Source: Brachionus plicatilis
Lineage: Eukaryota; Rotifera; Eurotatoria; Ploima; Brachionidae
Direction of reading: 5' to 3'
Assembly (NCBI GenBank): GCA_010279815.1
Contig: QEOQ01000345.1
Coordinates: 13,914-77,913, forward strand
DNA: 64,000 bases
Shown here one piece after another: positions 29,671 through 41,800 of the stretch. The position numbers and the translations under genes were made by a program. The notes beneath the pieces are model-generated. The model was not told where the DNA came from, ran no database searches, and saw only the letters and a list, made by a program, of their open reading frames with translations. Each line of letters opens with the position of its first letter. Position 1 is the first letter of the stretch.

Positions 29671-29877
29671 ATGGGTTCAAGCAAAAGCCGATACAACAAC
29701 CAATATCCGAGGGATTCACAGTGTTCAAGTGGTGGCTCTTGTGCTCCTAACTCCTGCTATAATCCGTGTCAAATGAATTCTTGTGCAACACCTTTTCCTT
29801 CCTACGCTCCATTTAATAGTTACACTGGCTACGGTTATTATACAGGCACTTTGGTCGGCTACGGATATGGTTTTTAA
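29671..29877 (+). CDS. Small Cys/Gly/Tyr-rich protein, possible N-myristoylation
   Basis: A 68-residue protein with a TATA box upstream and AATAAA at 29909-29914, so a compact intronless gene is likely. The start MGSSKSRY fits the N-myristoylation consensus (Gly2, small residue at 6). The middle has six Cys in CSSGGSC, NSCYNPCQMNSC. The end is YGYYTGTLVGYGYGF, like Gly-Tyr-rich structural or amyloid-prone tails. No family is recognised. It is convergent with another Cys-rich small gene 71 bp away. Confidence 0.6.
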   Translation: MGSSKSRYNNQYPRDSQCSSGGSCAPNSCYNPCQMNSCATPFPSYAPFNSYTGYGYYTGTLVGYGYGF

Positions 29878-29948
29878 CTTTTATCTTTAGCTTAATTATT
29901 TTCTGACTAATAAAATTTTAAATTTAAATTTTTTTATTTTTTTTAAAT

Positions 29949-30164
29949 TTATGAACAAAAATTTTTAACATTTCGACAACAAAAGCACCAATTATTGAAG
30001 CAACTAGCGCATAGATTACAGCATCTTATTGTCTCCACACACGGTCCACATTCACCTGCTTCACCTTGTTCCTTTTTTAATATTTTTTCATTTTGAAAAT
30101 AGAACGCTTGATTAACTTTTTGTTTGGGTTGTTCGACAGTTATTTTCGATTCTGTTTGATCCAT
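29949..30164 (-). CDS. Small Cys-rich protein with a 5'-UTR intron
   Basis: A 71-residue protein, N-terminally polar (MDQTESKITVEQPKQK), with eleven Cys in its last 34 residues (GECGPCVETIRCCNLCASC, then WCFCC). The ATG follows an AG acceptor directly. A donor GTAAAT at 30220 makes a 56-bp intron (30165-30220) in the leader, which argues for a real transcript. The dense CxxC/CC pattern may be palmitoylated or metal-binding. Family not recognised. Tail-to-tail with the gene at 29671-29877. Confidence 0.6.
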   Translation of the reverse strand: MDQTESKITVEQPKQKVNQAFYFQNEKILKKEQGEAGECGPCVETIRCCNLCASCFNNWCFCCRNVKNFCS

Positions 30165-30220
30165 CTAAAAATAATCAAAAATTTAGGCAGCGTTTTAAAA
30201 GTTTTTTTAATCAAATTTAC

Positions 30221-32050
30221 CTGTTTAAACTCGACATTTGAATTTGAACAAAAATGCTGTTTTTAATTTCTTCTTAGTATTAATCATTTCAAGAGAAATT
30301 GTTAATTCAAATATTAGAGCTTAAATTAGTCATTTTAGTTTTTTAAGTTTTTTTTTAACAATAAAAAACTACTTGGCAAAAGGTATTTAAATATCTTTAT
30401 TCAATATTTGTTTGGATATTATTTTATTTTAAAGATTCAAGTCCAAATTGCCTTTGAATATTTTGCATTTATTCTTATTTTGCACAAGTAGCTATTTTTA
30501 CTTTTTAAAAAAAATTTGTTATTCATTTTTAAAATATAACTCAAGGTAAAACTATTTGTTAAAAGAATTATAAAGAAAATAATAAAATGCGTATGCCCTC
30601 TAGTTTTCTTTTTAATAGAATAGAGACTTAAATGTAATTTTTTTAAAATAAATAGAAAAATTTATTTAAAAGAAGCCGTCAAACTTTTTAAATCTGCAAA
30701 TCTCAGAAAATTGGCATTGTGGAACAAAGAACAAAAGCAAAAATTTTAAATTAAATAACTTTTGTACTATGAGTCTAAAAATTGTTCAAGTTTACAAAGC
30801 ACTAAATGTATTAGAAAGTCATTATTACAGACATTTAATTTAGATAGTACAAAGTCTGTATCATCTGATACATTTTTCAGAACAATTTCTAAACACATAG
30901 TAAAAAAATTATTTCATTTTAAAATTTTTGTTCTTATTCTTTTTCTAGTATAACATATTTATAGCTGAAGATTAACAGTCCCAGTTGATAAGGAGTAGAC
31001 AGGCAGATATCCACCTCAAAAAAATTCAAGAAATCTAGCCTATATTTTCAATATTTCAAAATTTTCCATTATAATTTTCAAAATAATTTATTTACTCAGT
31101 TTGATACATAAATTTAATTATAAAAAGATCAAGATATAAGAATAAATTTTCTTATTTTTTAAACACCGCATTTAAAAAATCAGACAGCTAGAAAAAAACA
31201 TATAAAAAGAATAAACAAAAAATATCAAATTTAATTTAATAAAGGAGAAAAAACATAAAATCAATTTAATGAAAAGTTTTATAACTCAACCTCTAAGAAT
31301 TATTTTCAGTCATTATTTAAAATTTATCCTTTTTTATAAGTAATCAAAATAGCGTTCTTCGTTCTTGACTATTTTTCCATAATTTTACATGCAACAGTAG
31401 TGATAGAACAGAGATAAAAAATTTATTCTTTAAAAATTAATAAAATCATTAGATTAATTAAGTTTTATAATTTAGAATTTTTATTTTGATCTTAGATTTT
31501 GATCTGAAACTTTTATTTGCCTTCATTAATCAAATTTCCTAATGGCCAGGATTAGTTGAGTCAGACACTCCGTGATCAAGCAAAAGAGCTAATATAGTTG
31601 ACCTAAAATCCGAAATCTCCGAATTCGAAAATTTTGAAAATTTTTCAAAAGTGAGGTGAAGAAGAAAAATGGCTTACATAAGTCCAAAAGGCTGCACAAC
31701 AAAAATAAATTACTTGATTATTTTTTTCTGATAGTCTTTTAGAAAATCAAATAATTTACTACAAAAATAATAAAATTTTTAAACAGCACTTTTATTTCAC
31801 ATAGTTCGTAAAATAAATCTCATATTTTAAACATTCTTACACACAAAATCTAACCTAAGATTACGTAAAATTACATGTATTATGCTTTGTATAAATCTGA
31901 AAATTTAAAAAATAAAGAAAAAATTAAATTGATTTTTATTTTCTTAATCTTTTTTTTTCTAAACGAAATTGTCAAAATTAAAAAAAGTTTTTTATTTTGC
32001 TAAAATAATGAATAAAATTTTAAAACTTTTAAAATCACACGAGCAAAAAT
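30221..32050. other. Intergenic region with decayed foldback and MITE fragments
   Basis: No gene. About 30700-30960 is a decayed foldback copy: TATGAGTCTAAAAATTGTTC and GAACAATTTCTAAACACATA are inverted, as in the 45767-46101 element. 31430-31521 is the end of the 546-bp MITE family in reverse orientation (TTAGATTAATTAAGTTTTAT ... GAAACTTTTATTTGCC). A minus-strand AATAAA at 31996-31991, 55 bases past the dynein stop, is the likely dynein polyadenylation signal. Confidence 0.5.
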
Positions 32051-32809
32051 CTAGTCGTCCAATTGACATAGACCAACTACTCCACGATTAATCCAGTGCG
32101 ATTCGTATGTGTCTATAGGTATATTGATTGTAAAAACATAATTACTCGAATGTCCAGTTGTGGACAATTCTCCTCTTCTGAGGCTTGTTTTGTATACAGG
32201 ACACCGGTAGGCGCTTTTATCATCGGCTTTTTTCTCTGTGGGTATCAAATGCAAAATAGGTAGAGTATCGAATAAAATTTTCGGAAACGATTCTGTTAGT
32301 AGTTGAGTCTTGGTGCACCATCTAGCTCCCTGCAAATGAATGCCATCAATGAATGCACCTTCAGCTGGTTTTATTCTTGGCTCAGCACTTTCATACTTAA
32401 AATGAAATTCAAGCAAATCAATGGGTATTTTGTGTTTTCGCGCATAGTTCTGCATTACACCTGTTAAAAACGACTGAGTGAAATAGAAACCAGAAATCCA
32501 GTAGACAACAGGTGAGCCACGGTCTATCCACATTTGGAAAAAATTTAATCTCTTGCATAGATCAGTAATGTAATTTGCAAGCGGCTTCAACGATGGATAT
32601 GACTTGGAGGCCCACAAGTCTGGTATTTTGTTCAGCAAAATTGAATGAAAAATTTGCTCCAACTCCGGAGTTATTAATATTTGTCCTTTAATTGCTTTTT
32701 TTACGTCATTTAAACTCTCTTTTATGCACAATAGGAGATTATTGTATCGAACTAATTCTTGAGTTAGGACCGTGTTCATTGATTCAGAATAAGATACTGG
32801 ATAAGATAT
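32051..32809 (-). CDS. Dynein exon 11: C-terminal domain and stop
   Basis: Starts [20 protein letters not shown], then [54 protein letters not shown] and the terminal [16 protein letters not shown]. Full-length C-terminus of the family. Confidence 0.94.
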   Translation of the reverse strand: MSYPVSYSESMNTVLTQELVRYNNLLLCIKESLNDVKKAIKGQILITPELEQIFHSILLNKIPDLWASKSYPSLKPLANYITDLCKRLNFFQMWIDRGSPVVYWISGFYFTQSFLTGVMQNYARKHKIPIDLLEFHFKYESAEPRIKPAEGAFIDGIHLQGARWCTKTQLLTESFPKILFDTLPILHLIPTEKKADDKSAYRCPVYKTSLRRGELSTTGHSSNYVFTINIPIDTYESHWINRGVVGLCQLDD

Positions 32810-35800
32810 CTTAAATTAAAAAATAAAAATATTTTTATGTCTTTCGAATTTAATTTTGTTGAATTTTTGTCGGTGCTTGTCAATTTTATGGGGTCTATTA
32901 AAACTCAAGATCAATGATCTTCAATTTTCAAGATCAGTGAAATTCAAGATCAGATTTTTCAATTACTGATACTCATTTTAATTACCTGATATTGGTTTTC
33001 AAGATCAAAAAATAAGTGTTACAAAAATTTTTTTTAATTAAAATCAATTAGGAAACAAATAAAAAAAATTAACAAGTTAATTATTTTTTTGGTCTTCCAA
33101 CTTTTTATTTTGACTTTAATGTTGTCTTTTGATAAACTCAGAGAAAAAACTGTTATATCGGATTGACTTAAAACAACCACAAGTTTAACATCGCCATATA
33201 TACTTGTTGGTTAGCGATGCTTTAGTGTCCCACTTCATGAGTTTATTATCTTTCTTACAATATGGCGCGGTACTTGAAATTAATCGTTGAGAAATTAATT
33301 TTTTTTGAAATGAAAAGAAAAAGAGAGAGAGAACTTTGACTTAAAAAATCATGTAATTTTTGAGGAAAATGCTACGTAAAAATAAAACATCTTTCCATAG
33401 GACAACTTGAAGTTCATGATCATGATCAAATGATCAAAACGTAATTCATTATAGTATTAATAAAAATGATGAAATCAGCTTATTTGAATTTTTTTAAAAA
33501 TAAATATAAGACGTTTACCATTTTAATTAAAGAAAAAAAACTTCTATTTTTCTTATTGATCTTTTATTGATTTTTCTAAAATCTTTTTTTTGAAAAAATT
33601 TAAAGTCTTTAATTAGAAAGAAAATTAACTAAACTTTTATCTGATGTAAAAATAAAATCTTGATCAATATTTTAAAACTTTGCAAAACAAAATTTAACTT
33701 TATTTAGCGGAAATACATTTTTATAAATATTTAAATGTAATTTAAAGCTATGATTTGGATACCTTAATGTGGATTTTAAATTTGATTAAACAAATAATGT
33801 TTAATAATGTTTAGTCATTTATTATTAAAAGAATTGAATAAAAAATACCTTTTGTTTCAATCAAAAACTAAAAATTTTGATTTGAAATTTACATTTGATC
33901 ATGAACTTCAATTTGCCGTCAGTAGTAATGTCGTGAAAGATATTTATCTCAAAATCTTCAGAAAGATAAAATATCTGTTAAATAATAATTAAGCTAGAAA
34001 AAAGTTAAATATGTGTGAAAAAATTTATCAGAAATGAAAATAATATTTAGAAATAGTTTTGAAATTCAGCTTCGAATTCTTCAAATGTTGCAAATTTCTC
34101 ACCTAACTTGATTTGTATTGATTTGCGTCATTTTTAAAAGTTGAAAATAAATGCTAAGCTTGTAGTATTTTTTGTTAATTATTTATTTGTTTGTTTATCT
34201 GTACCGAGCTAATGCTCCTTCAGAATATAAATATATTAAAAAAAAATTAAAATAAAGTTAAAAACGATATTTTGAAATCGAGTTACCATGAAGAAAAAAA
34301 GTCCAATTTAAAATGCTTGATTTTTTTATATTAAATTTATATTATCAAATTATCAAAGAATTATAAAAGTATCCATTCATAGTTTATTCTTCAAGAAGAT
34401 AAATTATCTGAATTATTTTTATGTCTTAATAGAGACAATAATTTTTTCTAAGACTTAGCTATATTTATTATTTATTTTCTAAATTAAAAATTAATTCGAG
34501 GAGAACCTCAGGCTGCTCAGAATGGAACTTAGTCCTTCTTTTTAGCCTAGCGTTAGTAAATAAAATGAGTTATATGAAAATATTTCTAATAAAATAAAAT
34601 AAATTTATAGTATTTAGTTAATAGTTTTTTATGTAGAAACTATTGTTTCGAAGTCTAAGTAAAGCGAAGTGAACTTAGCGTTTAAAATATCATCTAATAA
34701 GTTAAATTCAAGAAAAAATTTTGTAAATAAAGTTAAGTTATCAGAGTTTAAGTTAAAAAAAAATATTAAAATTCGGAGTATCTGAGTCTACGGTTCACGA
34801 TATTGTGTGCTGTGTCAAAATAAATTAAAAAATTTATTTAAAAAAAATGGCATTTATTATCTGTATTTTTTTGGTGCTAAAATACTTAAAAAATTTTCTC
34901 TTACTTGAATTGATCTGATGTCAAACTCTTTGGGTAATCTTTTTAAAATGTCTTTAATAATTTCATCAATAAATTCTTGATTTGAATTTCGACTTGTCGG
35001 ATTATCTCTGGGCAAAGTCAACAAAACTCCATCAAATAACTGCTGTGTTTCTTGAAAGTTACGAGTCAGCTCTGCGTTTGAACCAAGACCAAACGCTTCC
35101 GGTGGTGTTATTATTGGCAAGGAACGTATATAGTCAATAAATGCGTCATACGTATACTCTTTAGGCACATGGTACTTGTCCAAACCAAAGTAGCTATAAT
35201 TTTCATTGTCTATCACATTTTCACAATAGAAAACATTCAACAAAGAATTGATTAAGCGTCGGTCATGAACGTCTGTCACTCTTCCTCCATAATTGCATTC
35301 GCCAGTTAAATAAGTCAAAGCGTCAAATTGAACTTTTTCATATGAATCCATGTAAAAATTAAGCTGACGCATTGATATATGCAAATCAGACTCGTTGAAC
35401 TCGTATGGAATATTCCAACCCAATGGACCGAACTTTTTGCGTTCTTCCACAACTACATGAAAAAAACACAAGCTGAAAAGTAACTTTTTCCATTTTATTT
35501 CATTTGTTTCACATGAATTAAAAAAGCTTGGATCCGCAATTGGGTCGTTTACAAAAGTTTTTAATAAACTTGATCTCAGACCTTTGGGTGGTTCATTGGT
35601 TATTTTAATTGAATTTTCAAGAACAGTCAATGGAAAATCGGCACTTGAATAAGTTGTCAACCAAAGTCTAAAATCAGCCTTGAGACTTTCTTTTTTCTGG
35701 ACAAGCTAATAAATGAAAATGTTTAATTAAACTAATGGTGGCATTTCTATTTATAAAGTCATAAATTCTTCCTATTTTAAATTTACTGGGGATCTATCAA

Positions 35801-38800
35801 AACATAGAAAACTAAACAAATAGAATGAAAAATATAGAATTTTATTTAATATGGTTTTGTGAAATTCATTACAAAATGATAAATAGAACAGAAAAAAAGA
35901 ATTCAATTGTTTTTGATTTTATCTGATTGAGCTTAATATTTTTATTGTTTTTGTTCTAAATTTCACAATATCTAATATATATGCGTAATACCATTACGTG
36001 GGAAGTTGATTTTAATGATTAATATAATAAATGGAATGAGGGGTCATGTCCAGAATGTGATCAAGTGTTCACCAAAAAATGTGATCATTTTGATCACAAA
36101 AATATTAAGTTTTTTGTTGAAATCAAAAATTTTTTTCAATCTAGAAATTGCAAAATTTTAAAATTATGTAAATATTGAAATAAATAAAAAAAAAATTGCA
36201 ACTCACCATAATAAACTATAAATAAAGTTTTTGAAATAAATATTAAGATTTAAAAACCGTAAAAGAAAAGGCAATTTTTACAAAGAAATTGTTTTGGTCC
36301 CAGTAAAATCGTCCGATGCAGCTAAATTAGCTGCAAAAAAAGCATTAAGCATACAGTCAAAAGCGGTAGAATGTAGCATTTGTGGGCATCTTGAAGTTTA
36401 GGATCAAAAAAATCAGATCAAAAAGTAATTTTTTTATAACTTTTGAATGGTATTTGATTAAATCTCTCTGCAAAATGCTAAATAATGCAAAAAACATGCT
36501 GAATATTAGAATAGGCTCTGCAAAAACTCTGCATTTAAATTGCGCAGTTGAATTACATACTTTTTAATGACATGCATTTTCCTGCAAAATTGCAGAGTTT
36601 TTGCAGAGCCTATTCTAATATTCAGCATGTATTTTGCATTATTTAGCATTTTGTAGAGAGATTTAATCAAATACCATTCAAAAGTTATAAAGAAAAATGC
36701 TATTTGATCATCAAAAAGATGCCTAACTTTAAGATGCCAGAAAAAAACTTTTGTTTAAAAATTTTAATTTAAAACAACAAAGAATATTTTACTTACAGTT
36801 TCACATGTGTATTCAATTTCCTGTAAAAATGAGGCGGCCAGATGACAATTTTGCAATACGATCCAGTAACCATTTGTCATTCCTTCTTCAATGTTTCTTA
36901 AGGCAATGGGTCCTTGTCCCTGGCCCAAAGAAATTGTGCGTATGTTATCCTTCATGCCATATTCGTCTGCCAGCTTGTACATGTGTGACAATGGATCAAC
37001 TCCAGGTGATAGAATGAAAATTAGCGGTATCTCTGGCCTTGAGTTTTTGAATATTTTTCCCAACGAAAAAGTTGGTGGCTCTACGAAAACGGCTCCCAGG
37101 TTGTCTACAACAAACTTGTGCGTTGCTGCAATTACTTTATCCTGACGAAATATTTTGAGCAAAATTAGCTTTTTAAATTTTGATATTGGCTTCTCATAAG
37201 GAATTTTGATATCTGTATTTTCCATAAAGTCTTTCCAAGCTTCTTCGTTTTTTCTTAAATGTTCCACAATTGATAAATTGGTCAAATCTTGGAATTTGTT
37301 CAATTCGATCCAGGTTTTATCTGGCAACCATTTAGGAAATGGATTGGAAAAATAGGTCTCGATAGAGAGACCGCCAGTTAGAAAAAATTTTAGTTCTGAA
37401 TCTTCTATTTCATCACTTGAAAATAAAATATATTAATTTGAGAACTGTTTTTAAAGATAATTACGAATTACTTGGTTTTTAGAATTGAAGTACAGAGCAA
37501 AAAAGAAAATAAAAACTTGTCCTTTTCGAATAGAGATTGGCAAATGTTGGTGTAAATTGAATATGTAAAATGTGAATTTAAATTTCTAATGCGTATATTT
37601 ATGTCATTTGACTTTTCACTCGAATCAATAGACTTAAAAAATTTAATAAAATTTTAAAGATAATTATTTAAAATTGATCTTAAAATAACTTAGAGACAAA
37701 GATGTTAAATAAAATAACTTCTTGCAAATATCATAATCCTAAATCTAATAAAAAAAAATATTAAAATAGAATATTGAGGTTAACTAATCAACAAGTAATA
37801 CTGTATATATTTGTTTGTTTAACGAAGTGCTAAAAATTTGGGAAATTCAGCTTTGGGACATGCGCTGTATATCTGATCCATGTTATAATTAATTTAACTC
37901 AAGGTATATTCATTAAAAATAGCTTAACCGATTAAGTTTAAAATTTAATTTTTTTTTTGGATTAAAACCACTTAAAATAAAAATTCAAATTAGATTTTAT
38001 TTTGAATTTTAAAATTCGACAAAAAAAAGAAAAATTAATTTTATTTTTTTTAAGTTAATGTCACTTTTAGAGCAGAGTTAAAACTAGATTTCATTTTCTT
38101 ACCAAAATAATTATTCCGAAAAAAAAATTCTCTTAATGGCATTAAGATAATTTTTTTCAATTGTACTGAAGTCTTAGTTGAAATTTCATCATTTGATTTG
38201 TATTGTCATTATAAAAGACGGTGTTTATTTTTAGAGCTTGTAAACTGTCTCTAATCATCTACGAAATTATTCAAGTCTTAATAGTCTAATGTCACTTCAA
38301 CAAAATCATTGATTAGGTTTTAATACTGCGTTTAAACATTTTTATTTTTACCGTAGAAAAAAAAACTATTCACGGTAAAAATAATAATAAATAATATGTA
38401 TTAGCTACTACAAAAGAAATTGTGGAAAATTCTACTAAGAAGACTTTTATGGTACCTTTATACACCATAAAAAGAAGTCTTAAAAAATTTAATTTTAATT
38501 TGATTTTTTAAAATTATTTAAATCAAACTGAAATTTAATGAACTTCTTATTTAATTTTTTTCTCCATTTAATACTTAAAACTGGGATATTCTAAGGTTTT
38601 GGGTAAACCAGTACAAAAAGAACAAGACAAAATGTTTAAAATCTAACAAATATTTTTCTTAAAGTTAGTTCTTAAAGAAAAAAATTACGCTATAAGAAAA
38701 TGCATTTAAAATAATAAATTTTATAGCAAGGGCCAGATGTACTTTGGTGCATGGTCCGAAAGCTTGAAAAAAACTAGAAACATTTTTGCAAAGCTCTCAA

Positions 38801-41800
38801 AATTCTCTACAATAAAAGTGGAGGTTAGTTTTTTAAAAATGTAAAAAAAATTCAATTTTCAAAAATAAAAATCTTTGAAAAAAACCAATTTAGTTTTCAA
38901 AAAGTAGAGAAAATGCCTAACTAAATGAATGTCATGTTAAAACTTTCAAAAATATTTTTGCTTTGTAAAATAAGTGGAGGTGAGGAAATTTTCAAAATTT
39001 GGGGGTCAGTGTTTTAGTAGGACCCTTATTTCTTCACTTCAAAAAAAGCTTGATTTTTAATTTTTTATCGCTAATCAAAATTTATTTATTTATGTATCTT
39101 TTCCTGTAGAAAAAAAATCGTCTTTCAATTTAATTTTTGAATTTTTTTAAAATTAATTTGACGCTCAAGAACATTTTTTAATGACTTTTTGATTAGAAAT
39201 AATTCAACAAATTTTCATTTATTTAAATTCGAATAAATTCATTTTGTGACTAAAAATTTATTTTTGTCTCTATTTTTTCTGCCTGTTTTGGCCAGTTGGA
39301 AAAATTATTTTTCTTTAAAAAAAAAAAGCCAACTTACGTTTATATACAAATTTATGAACCAATTAAGTGAAAAATGATACATATGATCAATATTGGCCAA
39401 TTCGGATATGGTAAAAAACAGTACCGATGAATGTACAGCCACCTTTTTGTAATTATTTCTAGTTTTGTCAATCTCGAGTTCAGTTTCTTCGGCCTTTTGC
39501 TGCTTTTCTTCCAGCTCCTGTGCCAATTCTTTACTTTTGGACAATATTTGAACTGCTGTCTCATCCTCAAGTAGATCTCCCTGAGCAGTTGACAAAACAT
39601 GAAGTATTTTATCTTCAATTAATTTAGCCTGTTGTTTATTCTCTGCCGATTGAACAATCAGTTCATTTTTGATAGACTCAAGCTCGGGCTTTTCTTTGCT
39701 AGTCACAATGCCCAACAGTTGATCTTCTAGACCCGATTGGGTAATGACAAAATTTATTAGCTTCACTTTTACACTTGTCTCCGGCGAGTAGACCGGATTT
39801 CTGAGTCTAGTGGTCAAGTAAAGCCTAAAATCTTTGCTATACTCAATGATCATGTCTCCTACTTTGATGCAATCGGTGGAGTTATGCTTAAAAACAGCCT
39901 TTAAAAGCACTGGTTCCAACTGAGGATCAATTTCTTCGGCTAAATCTTCAATCAGCAAAGGCTTTCCAAATTGGACACAATTTTCAATGTTTCTCAAAAA
40001 ATTTTTCTCATTTTGCTTTATTGTTTCCAATTGATTGGACTTTTCCATATTTTTGATCCATTTGTTGGCTTGACTTTGAGGATCGATCATCAAAGGCCAT
40101 CGATTTGCATTGACCGATATGATGCCATTTTCTATTGAAAAATTGTCCACTGGCAAACCATGACTTTTCCATTCTTGCATCTTAACTGCATCACCCAGTG
40201 TTTTAATCAAAGAAAATGACTTTGATACTGGCAAAAATTTTTGTCTGCAAGCCTTGGTCCATTTTGAAACACACAGCTGTCTGTAGTGATTGGTAAAAGG
40301 TCCCAGATAGCCAATGATAGCCGATGAGACGAGAACATCGCCAATTATGTTATTGGCCAGAGTGGTCAGATCTTGAACTTGGCCTGTCCATCGTATTTTT
40401 TCACTGCTCAAACCTTTGATTAATTTTTCAGATCGTGCTAATTTTAGCTTTGTGACGTGAATTTTTGATTCAAGTTCTTTTAGTTCAGCTTGTTTTTTGT
40501 CCAGTCGTTGATTCAGTATGTCCAATTTAAGGATTATTTTGTCGAGTTCAGATTTTTTTAATTCCAAAGCTTTGGTTTTTTCAAATAGAACTTGTTCGGC
40601 TTGTTTCAAATTTTCCTTTTTGGGCTGAACAATTTTGTAAATTTTGTCATAAGAAACAATGGCAATGATCCATTTACATAGACCTTCACAAGCACTCGAA
40701 ATGTTTTTGATTAAAGCTGGATTAAAGGCCGGATTTGTCAAGTAGTGATTTCGAATTTTGTCAATTGTACTTTGAGCAATGTTATTTTTGTCGAATTCTT
40801 TTAATTCATTCAAAAACTTCAGATCTCCAAGCATTCGCTTTGCTGCTGGCCAGTAATCTTCGTAAGGTTTACCATCTACAAGTTTTTTCTCGGACTTTAT
40901 TCCTTTCATTATACAAACAGCTTCCATGACCAATCGAACTCCTGAAGGCGGATTTTGCATCGTTTTCATGGCTTGAAAAATTTTATTTTTTTTTTTTAAT
41001 TTTATTGATCAATTCATTAAATAAATTAATTAAAAAATGGGTATTTAAAATTTTATTTAAGTTTTGAAATGATTTTGACAAGCTTTAACAAAATCTAATT
41101 TCTAGTTGTTTTTTTGACACTTCGTTGTTCAGCTATCTAGCTATTCTAAGCCTTTTCTGATCTTAATAGAACTAATCGAACTAAATTAAAATATTAGGAC
41201 ACTATTTATTAGTTAAGATTGAAAAAATTAAATTCAAGTTTTCAAAAGAACAGAAAAAAATTATAAAAAAATCTAATTAATTTTTCCCTACTAGTTCAAA
41301 ATTCATTCTGTGAATGCAACATTCATAGCTGCATCATTTAAAACCTTCTGGTAATACTCTGCAAATTAAACAGAGACTAAATTTTAATTTATTCTGGTGA
41401 AATTCTTTTTGCAGAAATTCACATAACTAATTTTGAACTTAAAATAAATAGATTTTTATTATTCTGTTCTGTTTTTAGTAGTAAAACTCAGAAAACCACT
41501 TTTTTTTATTTTTTTGAACCACTTTCATTTACTACGCTTGTCTGCAAAATCTGTGCAAATTAACTGCGTTTTATTTTTAATACGACGTGTTATGATTCTG
41601 ATTTTATCACTAATTTCATTAAGTTAAATTAAATTCGAAAACTTTCTTTTTTTAAATTAAAATTCGAACTTAACTTTTATTTAAAAAACAATCTGAATTT
41701 TAAATAAATTCAACTAATGATTTAAAAGTATTAAAATTTGAATAGAATATTTGGAAAATTAAGTATTTGAAAATTTAGTTTTTTGTACTTCATGTAGCGT

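Noticed and set aside
39305..39337. Extension of the dynein frame past exon 7
   Set aside because: It reads through the GTAAGT donor at 39337 into a poly-T stretch; exon 8 continues the family sequence in phase.
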